A DNA stretch of 64,000 nucleotides, taken from positions 631,997 through 695,996 of the forward strand of contig NZ_LT635801.1 of the NCBI RefSeq assembly GCF_900128495.1, read 5' to 3'. This DNA is from Bacteroides ilei. Its GTDB lineage: Bacteria > Bacteroidota > Bacteroidia > Bacteroidales > Bacteroidaceae. The translations under genes and the position numbers were made by a program. This document shows, one piece after another, positions 23,847 through 32,888 of this stretch. Under the pieces are notes generated by a model. The model was not told the DNA's origin. It saw only the letters and a program-made list of their open reading frames with translations, and searched no databases. The first letter of the stretch is position 1. Every line of letters starts with the position of its first letter.

Positions 23847-26800
23847 TTAATGACAAATTTTGACTGAATCTGTTCTTGCTTGTTGAACTTGTTCCGCTAA
23901 TGGATTAGGAACACCTTCTTTACCCTTTAAGTTACCCCATTCGGTTATTTTAACTTTATCAGGATCATTTTTTGGTTTAATACTAATGTGTCCTCCACCG
24001 TCATCAACTGCTATCAAATCACTGCCTAATTTAGATAAATCTAAAACTTGAGCTTTCTTTACATTTGGTAATCTTTGTTTTAAGACATCAGTACTTGAAA
24101 ATGTGGAAAGTCCTTCTATATCTTTCGGTAATGATGGAGTATAGTTATTTAAAGTATTTCCACCAGCTCTATATACTGTGCCCTCTGTTAAAATATCGCC
24201 TTTCGCTAGTCCAAATACATCAACCTGACTATTTATATCAAAAACATAAGCATACAGTGTCGGATTATTCCCTGCAAGCCCTATGGGGTCTTGCGATAAA
24301 TAATTGCCAGTATTAGAATCATACCAGCGGAAACGATTGTAGTACAGCCCATCAAGTTCGCTTTCAGCGTACATTCCTTGCATACAGAACGGAATGAAGC
24401 ATTTTTCTCCTGAATATTCTTTCGCGTTTCCGTACACGTCCAGCAGCATTTCCCAAACAAGCTTTCCCTTGCTATCGTATGCCTGCGTAGGCGTTCCCAG
24501 ATAGTCATGCACAATCGTGTACCGTTCCTGTTCCGTCACCTTGGCTACGGGCGTGAAGTTCTGTCCGTCATACACCCATGTAATGACATTTTCAAATGTC
24601 ACCTTATGGTCATAACTCTCCCTTCCCATGTCGTCCGTCACAAGCCGTGGCCGTTCGTTCTCCCTGCAGTCCCATTCATGCAGCAACACGTTGCCGTCCC
24701 AGCAGAACATCCTTGCCGTTCCGTCAGAGGTCTTTGCCGTGCGTCTGCCCAATGCGTCATACTCAAAGGTTACGGTCTTTCCTTCCGGTGTGATGACGCT
24801 TTCCAGCATACCGTTGGCCAGCCACGTGTAGCAGGTGTCTCCCGGCTGCCATGCCTGTGCATCGTCTGCTTTTGCTTTCTCACTTCCCGAGAAGATACCC
24901 AAGAATCCGTGCTTTGCCTGTGCCTTTGGCGCTTCTGTCAGATTTCTCCGGCTCTTGCATACGAGGTTCCCCTCGCAGTCATAGCTGTAGTGGAACTCGC
25001 CGTCGCTTAGCAGCCGTCCGCCCCTGTCGTAGGTGCGGTCTCTGCGGTTCTCGTCCTGGTAGATGTTTCCCACCAGGTCGGGTGTGCGGAAGATGCGGTC
25101 GAACATACCGTATTCTCCCCGTATGAGGTTTCCCACCGAGTCGTAGTCGAAGATTACCGGTTCTGCCGACAGGTTGCAGCGCATCGACATCAGCCTTGCG
25201 CCCACATCCCATCTGTAGCTGCGGAATCCCGTATGCCTTCCGCCTGAATACACGTGGCGCGAGCGCACCATTCCCGTGTCGTCATAGTCCGTGGCTATGC
25301 GTATTCCTCCCGTGGCGAAGCGTTCCACCTCGCGTCCGGCATCGTCACGTCTGATGCCGCTTTCCCATTTGGGATTGGCTTCCTTGCCGCAGCTTGCACT
25401 TACTCCGCTTACCAGTCCGAAGCTGTCATAGTCCAGCCTCACGTCTGCGCCCAGCGAACTCCGTACCCTTGTGCGGTTTCCGTAGCCATCGTATTCCGAT
25501 TCCACGGAGGTCACTTCCACGGGTGTGTCTCCTCCGGGCAGTTCCATGCTTTCCCTGGTGATGCGTCCTGCCGCGTCACGCTCCAGCCGGATGCGTGCCG
25601 ATGCGTTTGCCGCCATTACCAGGTTGCCGTTCTTGTCGTAGGAGTATTCCTCTTTCGTGCCGTCATGATATGATACAGTACACACGCGTCCCTTTGCGTT
25701 ATATTCGTAAGCGGTGCTTCTTCCTCCGGGGCGTTCCACAAGTACGGTCTCTCCGGCACGGTTGCGTATGTAATTGCGCGTCATGCCGTCAAATCCCCTT
25801 TCCGTGCATACCTGTCCGGCCTTGTCACGGACGAAGCTGTATGAGTCGCCACGTTCATTCACCACGTCCGTCAGCCTTTCCATTCTGTCATAAAGGAATT
25901 TTACCTCACATTCGCCTTCCGCACGTGTGGCAAGGCTTCCCAGCGGAGTGTATGTCATCCTTACGTGGCGGTGTGCATCCCGTGCTTCCGTCACGCTGTC
26001 GTATGCGTCATATCCCAGTTCCACCGTGTTGCCGTCATGTGCGTACACGCGTGTGACACGTCCCAGCGCATCGTATTCGAAGCGGTCAGGCCGGAGCATG
26101 GGCGAGTGTTCTGCAGTCACCTGTCCCTTGTGGTCATAGTCCCACCGTCGCAGTGTCTTGCCGTTCTCGTTCCACGAAACGAGGTTGTACTGCTCGTCGT
26201 ATGCCAGTTCGCTTACCCGGTCTCCTTGTGTCATTCTGACGAGCATTCCGTGTTCATCATATCCAAAGACCGTCACCTCTCCGGTTGGTCCTATGGTTCT
26301 GGCTACCAGATGTCCGCGTTCCTCATCGTACAGCCGGTGCGTACGGTGCCCTTCTGCATCCACCCGTATTATGGGGCGTCCCAGTTCGTCATATACATAC
26401 ATTTCACCGGTCCCGTCAGGATGTGTCACTCCAGTGAGGTTGCCTTCCGGATCATAGCTGTAGCCTGTTACGCGTCCTTCGGGATCGGTTACGCGATACA
26501 GTTCCGAATGTTCGGTATATTCATATCGGGTGATGTTGCCCAGAGGGTCTTCTTCCGAAGTGACGATTCCGTCCGGCCTGTATCTGTAGGTGGTTACTCC
26601 ACCCGTGGCATCGGTCACCAGGTTGTAGCCCTTTTCCGGATGGTACTCGATGCGTCCCTCCTGAATGCCGTCCTTGCCCCAGGTATGCACGCAGCGTTCC
26701 TTGCCGTCATATTCCCAGTGGAAGGTATCTCCGTTGCGGTCTGTCTTTTCTGTCATCAGATGTCCCTCGTACATGATGCGTGTGGTCTGTCCGAGTGCGT

Positions 26801-28061
26801 CAGTGATGGCCGTCATGTTTCCGTCCCTGTCATAGTCGTAGGCCACCAGTGTCTCTGTTCCCTTGTCTGTCTCAAGCGATAGCCGGGTGATGAAGCCGCG
26901 TCGTTCTGTTTCTATACGGATGCGCCTTCCGGTCGCATCTGTCATTCCCGACGGCTTTCCGTTGCTGAAGCCTATTGTGGTACCCAGTCCGTCCGGGTTC
27001 ACCGCCTTTGTCATGCGGAAACGCAGTCCGTCACCTTCGCGCATATCAAACACATAGGTCATCCATGTGTCTTGGTCGTATGCCTCGTATCCTGTTTTTG
27101 TATGCTTCAGGGTGATTCGTTCTTCACGGAGGTAGAATTCTTCGCCTTCAGCTATAGCCGGAAATGCCACGGCCCGTCCGTCTTCCATGCGAAGTGCCAC
27201 TGCATCGTCTTCGGGCAGTTCCTGTACGGTACGGTCATAGATACTATGCACACCGTGCCCCAGCCATCCCGTGTAGTGGGAGTCTGAGTACCATGACCGT
27301 TCCCAAGACAATGGCACCGGTGAAGGAAAACGAAAGTCCAGCCCTTCGTAAACCACCACGCCGCTTACCAGATCGACCGGCTCGAAGCCCATCTTACAGA
27401 ATTTTTCGGACAGTTTCTTTGTGCCTGGCACTTTCTGCATTACCTTGCTTTTAAGTACCTTGTGGTTGAATTCTGTCAGTATCTTCTTGCCAATCTTGCT
27501 GCCGCTTTTTACAGCGGCCTTCAGCACGGAACTGAACCCGATGCTTGAAAGCAGTCCCATGGCCGCCCCTCCGATGTCCGGGATATATGGGCCGCCTACA
27601 AATACGGGCTTTCCCGTCGGGGCGGGGATGGAGAATGATGTCGGCGCGAAGAGCGTAGGCTTCAGCTTCTTTTTTCCTGCCTTGCTTTTTCCCATGGTGG
27701 CAGACAGCGGAAGCCCCGTGTCGTTACAGGTCATCACCATGTATCCTTTCGGACTCAGGCGGCTGCCGTCAGAGAATACACTCTGTGATGAGAAAAAGTT
27801 CATGCTTTCATGTCCGATGACGGGTGCCATCGTAAAGGCTCCCACCAGTGGGATATGCGACATGGTAAGCAGCATGCCGCTCGTATCGGACACACCTCTT
27901 TTCATTCCGTTTATGGTGACGTTTGTCCCGAGAAACGGAATGTAGTCGGCCGGGTCAATCACTATCCCTATGTAGGGATGGATGGGATTGTAGGGCGGTA
28001 CGGTGGTTGTATGTACGTCCACGCCCGTAACCGATGTCATGTGTGTGTCCGCAAGCAACAT
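23847..28061 (-). CDS. Rhs polymorphic toxin with PAAR-like N-terminus (Rhs2)
   Basis: A 1404-residue Rhs effector. Residues 1-~130 are a PAAR-like cap (GVDVHTTTVPPYNPIHPYIG, then IPFLGTNVTINGMKRGVSD, MVMTCNDTGLPLSATMG). DUF6531 entry occurs near 230 (PVDLVSGVVVYEGLDF, PLSWERSWYSDS), followed by YD/Rhs repeats to the core end (YYNRFRWYDSNTGNYLSQDP, DVFGLAKG). The last ~118 residues are the toxin: GTVYRAGGNTLNNYTP, DIEGLSTFSS, then GGGHISIKP. The VYRxG start recalls ADP-ribosyltransferase-like toxins, but catalytic residues cannot be fixed. Apart from this tip it is nearly the same protein as Rhs3, and a ~760-bp stretch is identical in DNA. No vgrG precedes it directly; it depends on vgrG2 via the tandem arrangement. 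Confidence 0.85.
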   Translation of the reverse strand: MLLADTHMTSVTGVDVHTTTVPPYNPIHPYIGIVIDPADYIPFLGTNVTINGMKRGVSDTSGMLLTMSHIPLVGAFTMAPVIGHESMNFFSSQSVFSDGSRLSPKGYMVMTCNDTGLPLSATMGKSKAGKKKLKPTLFAPTSFSIPAPTGKPVFVGGPYIPDIGGAAMGLLSSIGFSSVLKAAVKSGSKIGKKILTEFNHKVLKSKVMQKVPGTKKLSEKFCKMGFEPVDLVSGVVVYEGLDFRFPSPVPLSWERSWYSDSHYTGWLGHGVHSIYDRTVQELPEDDAVALRMEDGRAVAFPAIAEGEEFYLREERITLKHTKTGYEAYDQDTWMTYVFDMREGDGLRFRMTKAVNPDGLGTTIGFSNGKPSGMTDATGRRIRIETERRGFITRLSLETDKGTETLVAYDYDRDGNMTAITDALGQTTRIMYEGHLMTEKTDRNGDTFHWEYDGKERCVHTWGKDGIQEGRIEYHPEKGYNLVTDATGGVTTYRYRPDGIVTSEEDPLGNITRYEYTEHSELYRVTDPEGRVTGYSYDPEGNLTGVTHPDGTGEMYVYDELGRPIIRVDAEGHRTHRLYDEERGHLVARTIGPTGEVTVFGYDEHGMLVRMTQGDRVSELAYDEQYNLVSWNENGKTLRRWDYDHKGQVTAEHSPMLRPDRFEYDALGRVTRVYAHDGNTVELGYDAYDSVTEARDAHRHVRMTYTPLGSLATRAEGECEVKFLYDRMERLTDVVNERGDSYSFVRDKAGQVCTERGFDGMTRNYIRNRAGETVLVERPGGRSTAYEYNAKGRVCTVSYHDGTKEEYSYDKNGNLVMAANASARIRLERDAAGRITRESMELPGGDTPVEVTSVESEYDGYGNRTRVRSSLGADVRLDYDSFGLVSGVSASCGKEANPKWESGIRRDDAGREVERFATGGIRIATDYDDTGMVRSRHVYSGGRHTGFRSYRWDVGARLMSMRCNLSAEPVIFDYDSVGNLIRGEYGMFDRIFRTPDLVGNIYQDENRRDRTYDRGGRLLSDGEFHYSYDCEGNLVCKSRRNLTEAPKAQAKHGFLGIFSGSEKAKADDAQAWQPGDTCYTWLANGMLESVITPEGKTVTFEYDALGRRTAKTSDGTARMFCWDGNVLLHEWDCRENERPRLVTDDMGRESYDHKVTFENVITWVYDGQNFTPVAKVTEQERYTIVHDYLGTPTQAYDSKGKLVWEMLLDVYGNAKEYSGEKCFIPFCMQGMYAESELDGLYYNRFRWYDSNTGNYLSQDPIGLAGNNPTLYAYVFDINSQVDVFGLAKGDILTEGTVYRAGGNTLNNYTPSLPKDIEGLSTFSSTDVLKQRLPNVKKAQVLDLSKLGSDLIAVDDGGGHISIKPKNDPDKVKITEWGNLKGKEGVPNPLAEQVQQARTDSVKICH

Positions 28062-28192
28062 AGAAAGTTTCTTTAACTTAAAGTGTTTATGTAAATGAAT
28101 ATATGCTTCTGTGACATAGCACCAAGATTCTTCAAGATTTTATCATAATTTTTGATAATATAAATTACTTGTTCCTTTCGTTAAGTTATTAT

Positions 28193-28537
28193 TTATGGTC
28201 TATTGATAAAAAGTTTAACCGCATTAAATTCTTTTGCGTTGCATCTAATTTTGAAAATATTTTTTTTTGTTCTTTTATGAGTCATTATTAATTTGTTGTC
28301 TTTTAAATAAAAGACAACATTATTTAGGCTTGTTTTACCTTTTCCTCCATTACCCCATTTACAAGGGAAAAAATATAAAACTTGATTTTTTTCTTTGTTA
28401 ATGTCTATAAATCCGTTTTTATTCTTTCCGCAAACAACTATTAAGCGAAGAGTGTTCTGGGTTTCTATATATGAATCCACAGAAGGTTTGGAACAAACCA
28501 ATATACCTATAAGCATATGTATTAATACCATTTTCAT
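28193..28537 (-). CDS. Candidate exported immunity protein for the Rhs3 toxin tip
   Basis: A 114-residue protein starting immediately after the rhs3 stop (the reading is TAA then ATG). The first ~16 residues (MKMVLIHMLIGILVCSK) form a signal peptide, perhaps of lipoprotein type with Cys15, so the product should act in the periplasm or outer face of the inner membrane. That fits the Rhs3 tip, which looks like a cell-envelope-acting cysteine enzyme. The mature part is basic and beta-rich. No family recognised; the role is inferred from position and location. About 130 bp without features separate it from rhs2. Confidence 0.6.
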   Translation of the reverse strand: MKMVLIHMLIGILVCSKPSVDSYIETQNTLRLIVVCGKNKNGFIDINKEKNQVLYFFPCKWGNGGKGKTSLNNVVFYLKDNKLIMTHKRTKKNIFKIRCNAKEFNAVKLFINRP

Positions 28538-31500
28538 TTACTTGCATTTATTTAATTTTTTTATTTTATCTGCTAGAATTGAAGGCGTTACACCAAATAA
28601 AAGATTTTTTTTGTACCATGGAATTTTTATCTCATTTATTCCCGCTGCTTGAGATGCTCCATATGCAAAACTTGCACATTGTCTATTTCTAAGGTTATAA
28701 CCTATTCCATTTCCATTTTTTGAAGCAAATTCATTGATATAGCTTCTTAAATTGCTCATTTGAGTATCATCTATATCATAAGTTATACTAACTAAATCAG
28801 GGCTATGCAGATGGGATACATCATTATAATCCAACGCTCCTTGCATGTCTGAAAAAGTAATTCTTAGGATATCGCCTTTGCCACTAAATCCAGGATCAGG
28901 CCATTGACCTATATATTCAGTTGTACCATTTTCTGTAATACTAATAAAGGCATGTCCTATCGGATCTCCTTTAGGAGAATCTGAATATATTGTAATTTGT
29001 CCTTTTAATCCTAATAAGTCTATTTTTATATTAGCATTATTTACATAGGAATAAATATTTATACCTCCGATAATCGAAAGAGGATCTTTACTAGTATAAT
29101 TTCCCATTTCAGGAGAGTAGTACCTGAACCTATTGTAATATAGACAAGTTTCGCTATCTTCATACTGTCCCTGATACCTGAACGGAACAAAACATTTTTC
29201 TCCTGTATATACCTTCGCGTTCCCGTACACATCCAGCAGCATCTCCCATACAAGTTTTCCCCTACTATCGTATGCCTGCGTAGGCGTACCCAGATAGTCG
29301 TGTACTATCGTGTACCGTTCCTGTTCCGTCACCTTGGCCACGGGCGTGAAGCTTTGTCCGTCATATACCCATGTGATGACATTTTCAAATGTCACCTCAC
29401 GGTCATAGCTTTCCCGTCCCATGTCGTCCGTCACAAGCCTTGGGCGTTCGTTCTCCTTGCACTCCCATTCGTGCAGCAGCACGTTGCCGTTCCAGCAGAA
29501 CATCCTTGCCGTTCCGTCGGAGGTTTTTGCCGTGCGTCTACCCAGTGAGTCATACTCAAAGGTCACGGTCTTTCCCTCCGGCGTGATGACGCTCTCCAGC
29601 ATACCGTTGGCCAGCCATGTGTAGCAGGTGTCTCCCGGCTGCCATGCCTGTGTATCGTCCTTATCCGTTTTTTCACTGCCCGTGAAAATGTTCAGGAAGC
29701 CATGCCTTGCCTGTGCCTTTGGTGTTTCTGTCAGATTCCTCCGGCTCTTGTGTACGAGGTTCCCCTCGCAGTCATAGCTGTAGTGGAACTCACCGTCGTT
29801 CAGCAGCCGTCCGCCCCGGTCGTAGGTGCGGTCCCTGCGTTTCTCGTCCCGGTAGATGTTCCCCACCAGGTCGGGAGTCCGGAAGATACGGTCAAACATG
29901 CCGTATTCTCCCCGTATGAGGTTTCCCACCGAGTCATAGTCAAAGATGACCGGTTCTGCCGACAGGTTGCAGCGCATCGACATCAGCCTTGCGCCCACGT
30001 CCCATCTGTAGCTGCGGAATCCAGTATGCCGTCCGTCGGAATATACGTTTCGCGAGCGAACCATGCCCATGTCGTCATAGTCCGTGGCTATGCGTATTCC
30101 TCCCGTGGCGAAGCGTTCCACCTCGCGTTCGGCATCGTCACGCCTGATGCCGCTTTCCCATTTGGGATTGTCTTCCTTGCCGCAGCTTGCACTTACTCCG
30201 CTTACCAGGCCGAAGCTGTCATAGTCCAGCCTCACGTCTGCGCCCAGCGAACTCCGTACCCTTGTGCGGTTTCCGTAGCCATCGTATTCCGATTCCACGG
30301 AGGCCACTTCCACGGGTGTGTCTCCTCCGGGCAGTTCCATGCTTTCCTTGGTGATGCGTCCTGCCGCGTCACGCTTCAGCCGGATGCGTGCCGATGCGTT
30401 TGCCGCCATTACCAGGTTACCGTTCTTGTCGTAGGAGTATTCTTCTTTTGTACCGTCATGGTATGATACGGTACACACGCGTCCCCTTGCGTCATATTCG
30501 TAGGCGGTGCTTCTCCCTCCGGGACGTTCCACAAGTACGGTCTCTCCGGCACGGTTGCGTATGTAGTTGCGTATCATGCCGTCAAATCCCCTTTCCGTGC
30601 ATACCTGTCCGGCCTTGTCACGGACGAAGCTGTATGAGTCGCCCCGTTCGTTCACCACGTCCGTCAGCCTTTCCATTCTGTCATAGAGGAATTTCACCTC
30701 ACGTTCGCCTTCCGCACGTGTGGCGAGACTTCCCAGCGGAGTGTATGTCATCCTTACGTGGCGGTGTGCATCCCGTGCTTCCGTCACACTGTCGTATGCG
30801 TCATATCCCAGTTCCACCATGTTGCCGTCATGTGCGTACACGCGTGTGACACGTCCCAGCGCATCGTATTCGAAGCGGTCCGGTCGGAGCATGGGCGAGT
30901 GTTCTGCAGTCACCTGTCCCTTGTGGTCATAGTCCCACTGTCTCAAGGTCTTTCCATTCTCGGTCCACGAGACGAGGTTGTACCGCTCGTCGTATGCCAG
31001 TTCGCTTACCCGGTCTCCCTGTGTCATTCTGACGAGCATTCCATGTTTATCATATCCGAAGACTGTCACCTCTCCGGTCGGTCCTATGGTTCTGGCTACC
31101 AGATGCCCTCGTTCCTCATCGTACAGCCGGTGCGTACGGTGCCCTTCTGCATCCACCCGTATTATGGGGCGTCCCAGTTCGTCATATACGTACATTTCAC
31201 CGGTTCCGTCAGGATGTGTCACTCCCGTGAGGTTGCCTTCCGGATCATAGCTGTAGCCTGTTACGCGTCCTTCGGGATCGGTTACGCGATACAGCTCCGA
31301 ATGTTCGGTATATTCATATCGGGTAATGTTGCCCAGAGGGTCTTCTTCCGAAGTGACGATTCCGTCTGGCCTGTATCTGTAGGTGGTTACTCCACCCGTG
31401 GCATCGGTCACCAGGTTGTAGCCCTTTTCCGGATGGTACTCGATGTGTCCCTCCTGAATGCCGTCCTTGCCCCAGGTATGCACGCAGCGTCCCTTGCCGT

Positions 31501-32854
31501 CATATTCCCAGCGGAAGGTATCTCCGTTGCGGTCTGTCTTTTCTGTCATCAGATGTCCCTCGTACACGATGCGTGTGGTCTGTCCGAGTGCGTCAGTGAT
31601 GGCCGTCATGTTTCCGTCCCTGTCATAGCCGTAAGCCACCAGTGTCTCTGTTCCCTTGTCTGTCTCAAGGGACAGCCGGGTGATGAAGCCGCGTCGTTCT
31701 GTTTCTATACGGATGCGCCTTCCTGCCGCATCTGTCATTCCCGACGGCTTCCCGTTGCTGAAGCCTATTGTGGTACCCAGTCCGTCCGGGTTCACCGCCT
31801 TTGTCATGCGGAAACTCTGTCCGTCACCTTCGCGCATATCAAACACATAGGTCATCCATGTGTCATGGTTGTATGCCTCGTAGCCTGTTTTTGTATGCTT
31901 CAGGGTGATTCGTTCTTCACGGAGGTAGAATTCTTCGCCTTCAGCTATGGCCGGAAATGCTACGGCCCGTCCGTCTTCCATGCGGAGTGCCACTGCATCA
32001 TCTTCGGGCAGTTCCTGTATGGTACGGTCATAGATACTATGCACACCGTGCCCCAGCCATCCCGTGTAGTGGGAGTCTGAGTACCATGACCGTTCCCAAG
32101 ACAATGGCACCGGTGAAGGAAAACGAAAGTCCAGCCCTTCGTAAACCACCACGCCGCTTACCAGATCGACCGGCTCGAAGCCCATCTTACAGAATTTTTC
32201 GGACAGTTTCTTTGTGCCTGGCACTTTCTGCATTACCTTGCTTTTAAGTACCTTGTGGTTGAATTCTGTCAGTATCTTCTTGCCAATCTTGCTGCCGCTT
32301 TTTACAGCGGCCTTCAGCACGGAACTGAACCCGATGCTTGAAAGCAGTCCCATGGCCGCCCCTCCGATGTCCGGGATATATGGGCCGCCTACAAATACGG
32401 GCTTTCCCGTCGGGGCGGGGATGGAGAATGATGTCGGCGCGAAGAGCGTAGGCTTCAGCTTCTTTTTTCCTGCCTTGCTTTTTCCCATGGTGGCAGACAG
32501 CGGAAGCCCCGTGTCGTTACAGGTCATCACCATGTATCCTTTCGGACTCAGGCGGCTGCCGTCAGAGAATACACTCTGTGATGAGAAAAAGTTCATGCTT
32601 TCATGTCCGATGACGGGTGCCATCGTAAAGGCTCCCACCAGTGGGATATGCGACATGGTAAGCAGCATGCCGCTCGTATCGGACACACCTCTTTTCATTC
32701 CGTTTATGGTGACGTTTGTCCCGAGAAACGGAATGTAGTCGGCCGGGTCAATCACTATCCCTATGTAGGGATGGATGGGATTGTATGGAGGCACGGTTGT
32801 CGTATGTACATCCACGCCCGTAACTGTTGTCATGTGGGTGTCCGCCAGTAACAT
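28538..32854 (-). CDS. Rhs polymorphic toxin with permuted papain-like C-terminal tip (Rhs3)
   Basis: A 1438-residue Rhs effector with PAAR-like cap, DUF6531 entry and YD/Rhs repeats as in Rhs2; the cores are nearly identical until about residue 1250, where YQGQYEDSETCLYYNRFRYY begins to diverge. The core ends at KIDLLGLKG. The final ~155 residues are the toxin: GHAFISITENG (candidate His), GQWPDPGF, and RNRQCASFAYGASQAAGI (candidate Cys). His first and Cys later is the order of circularly permuted NlpC/P60 or LRAT-like papain-fold enzymes, which cut peptidoglycan or lipids. The following gene has a signal peptide, consistent with a periplasmic target. It begins 34 bp after vgrG2. The enzyme call is by motif order only. 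Confidence 0.85.
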   Translation of the reverse strand: MLLADTHMTTVTGVDVHTTTVPPYNPIHPYIGIVIDPADYIPFLGTNVTINGMKRGVSDTSGMLLTMSHIPLVGAFTMAPVIGHESMNFFSSQSVFSDGSRLSPKGYMVMTCNDTGLPLSATMGKSKAGKKKLKPTLFAPTSFSIPAPTGKPVFVGGPYIPDIGGAAMGLLSSIGFSSVLKAAVKSGSKIGKKILTEFNHKVLKSKVMQKVPGTKKLSEKFCKMGFEPVDLVSGVVVYEGLDFRFPSPVPLSWERSWYSDSHYTGWLGHGVHSIYDRTIQELPEDDAVALRMEDGRAVAFPAIAEGEEFYLREERITLKHTKTGYEAYNHDTWMTYVFDMREGDGQSFRMTKAVNPDGLGTTIGFSNGKPSGMTDAAGRRIRIETERRGFITRLSLETDKGTETLVAYGYDRDGNMTAITDALGQTTRIVYEGHLMTEKTDRNGDTFRWEYDGKGRCVHTWGKDGIQEGHIEYHPEKGYNLVTDATGGVTTYRYRPDGIVTSEEDPLGNITRYEYTEHSELYRVTDPEGRVTGYSYDPEGNLTGVTHPDGTGEMYVYDELGRPIIRVDAEGHRTHRLYDEERGHLVARTIGPTGEVTVFGYDKHGMLVRMTQGDRVSELAYDERYNLVSWTENGKTLRQWDYDHKGQVTAEHSPMLRPDRFEYDALGRVTRVYAHDGNMVELGYDAYDSVTEARDAHRHVRMTYTPLGSLATRAEGEREVKFLYDRMERLTDVVNERGDSYSFVRDKAGQVCTERGFDGMIRNYIRNRAGETVLVERPGGRSTAYEYDARGRVCTVSYHDGTKEEYSYDKNGNLVMAANASARIRLKRDAAGRITKESMELPGGDTPVEVASVESEYDGYGNRTRVRSSLGADVRLDYDSFGLVSGVSASCGKEDNPKWESGIRRDDAEREVERFATGGIRIATDYDDMGMVRSRNVYSDGRHTGFRSYRWDVGARLMSMRCNLSAEPVIFDYDSVGNLIRGEYGMFDRIFRTPDLVGNIYRDEKRRDRTYDRGGRLLNDGEFHYSYDCEGNLVHKSRRNLTETPKAQARHGFLNIFTGSEKTDKDDTQAWQPGDTCYTWLANGMLESVITPEGKTVTFEYDSLGRRTAKTSDGTARMFCWNGNVLLHEWECKENERPRLVTDDMGRESYDREVTFENVITWVYDGQSFTPVAKVTEQERYTIVHDYLGTPTQAYDSRGKLVWEMLLDVYGNAKVYTGEKCFVPFRYQGQYEDSETCLYYNRFRYYSPEMGNYTSKDPLSIIGGINIYSYVNNANIKIDLLGLKGQITIYSDSPKGDPIGHAFISITENGTTEYIGQWPDPGFSGKGDILRITFSDMQGALDYNDVSHLHSPDLVSITYDIDDTQMSNLRSYINEFASKNGNGIGYNLRNRQCASFAYGASQAAGINEIKIPWYKKNLLFGVTPSILADKIKKLNKCK

Positions 32855-32888
32855 AGGCTGTTCCTCCGATTTGTATTGTTGTTTTATT

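Noticed and set aside
24507..32851. Long plus-strand frames (up to 440 codons) opposite rhs2 and rhs3
   Set aside because: Mirror images of the repeated core in other frames; identical pairs in both genes reflect the duplicated DNA, not real genes.
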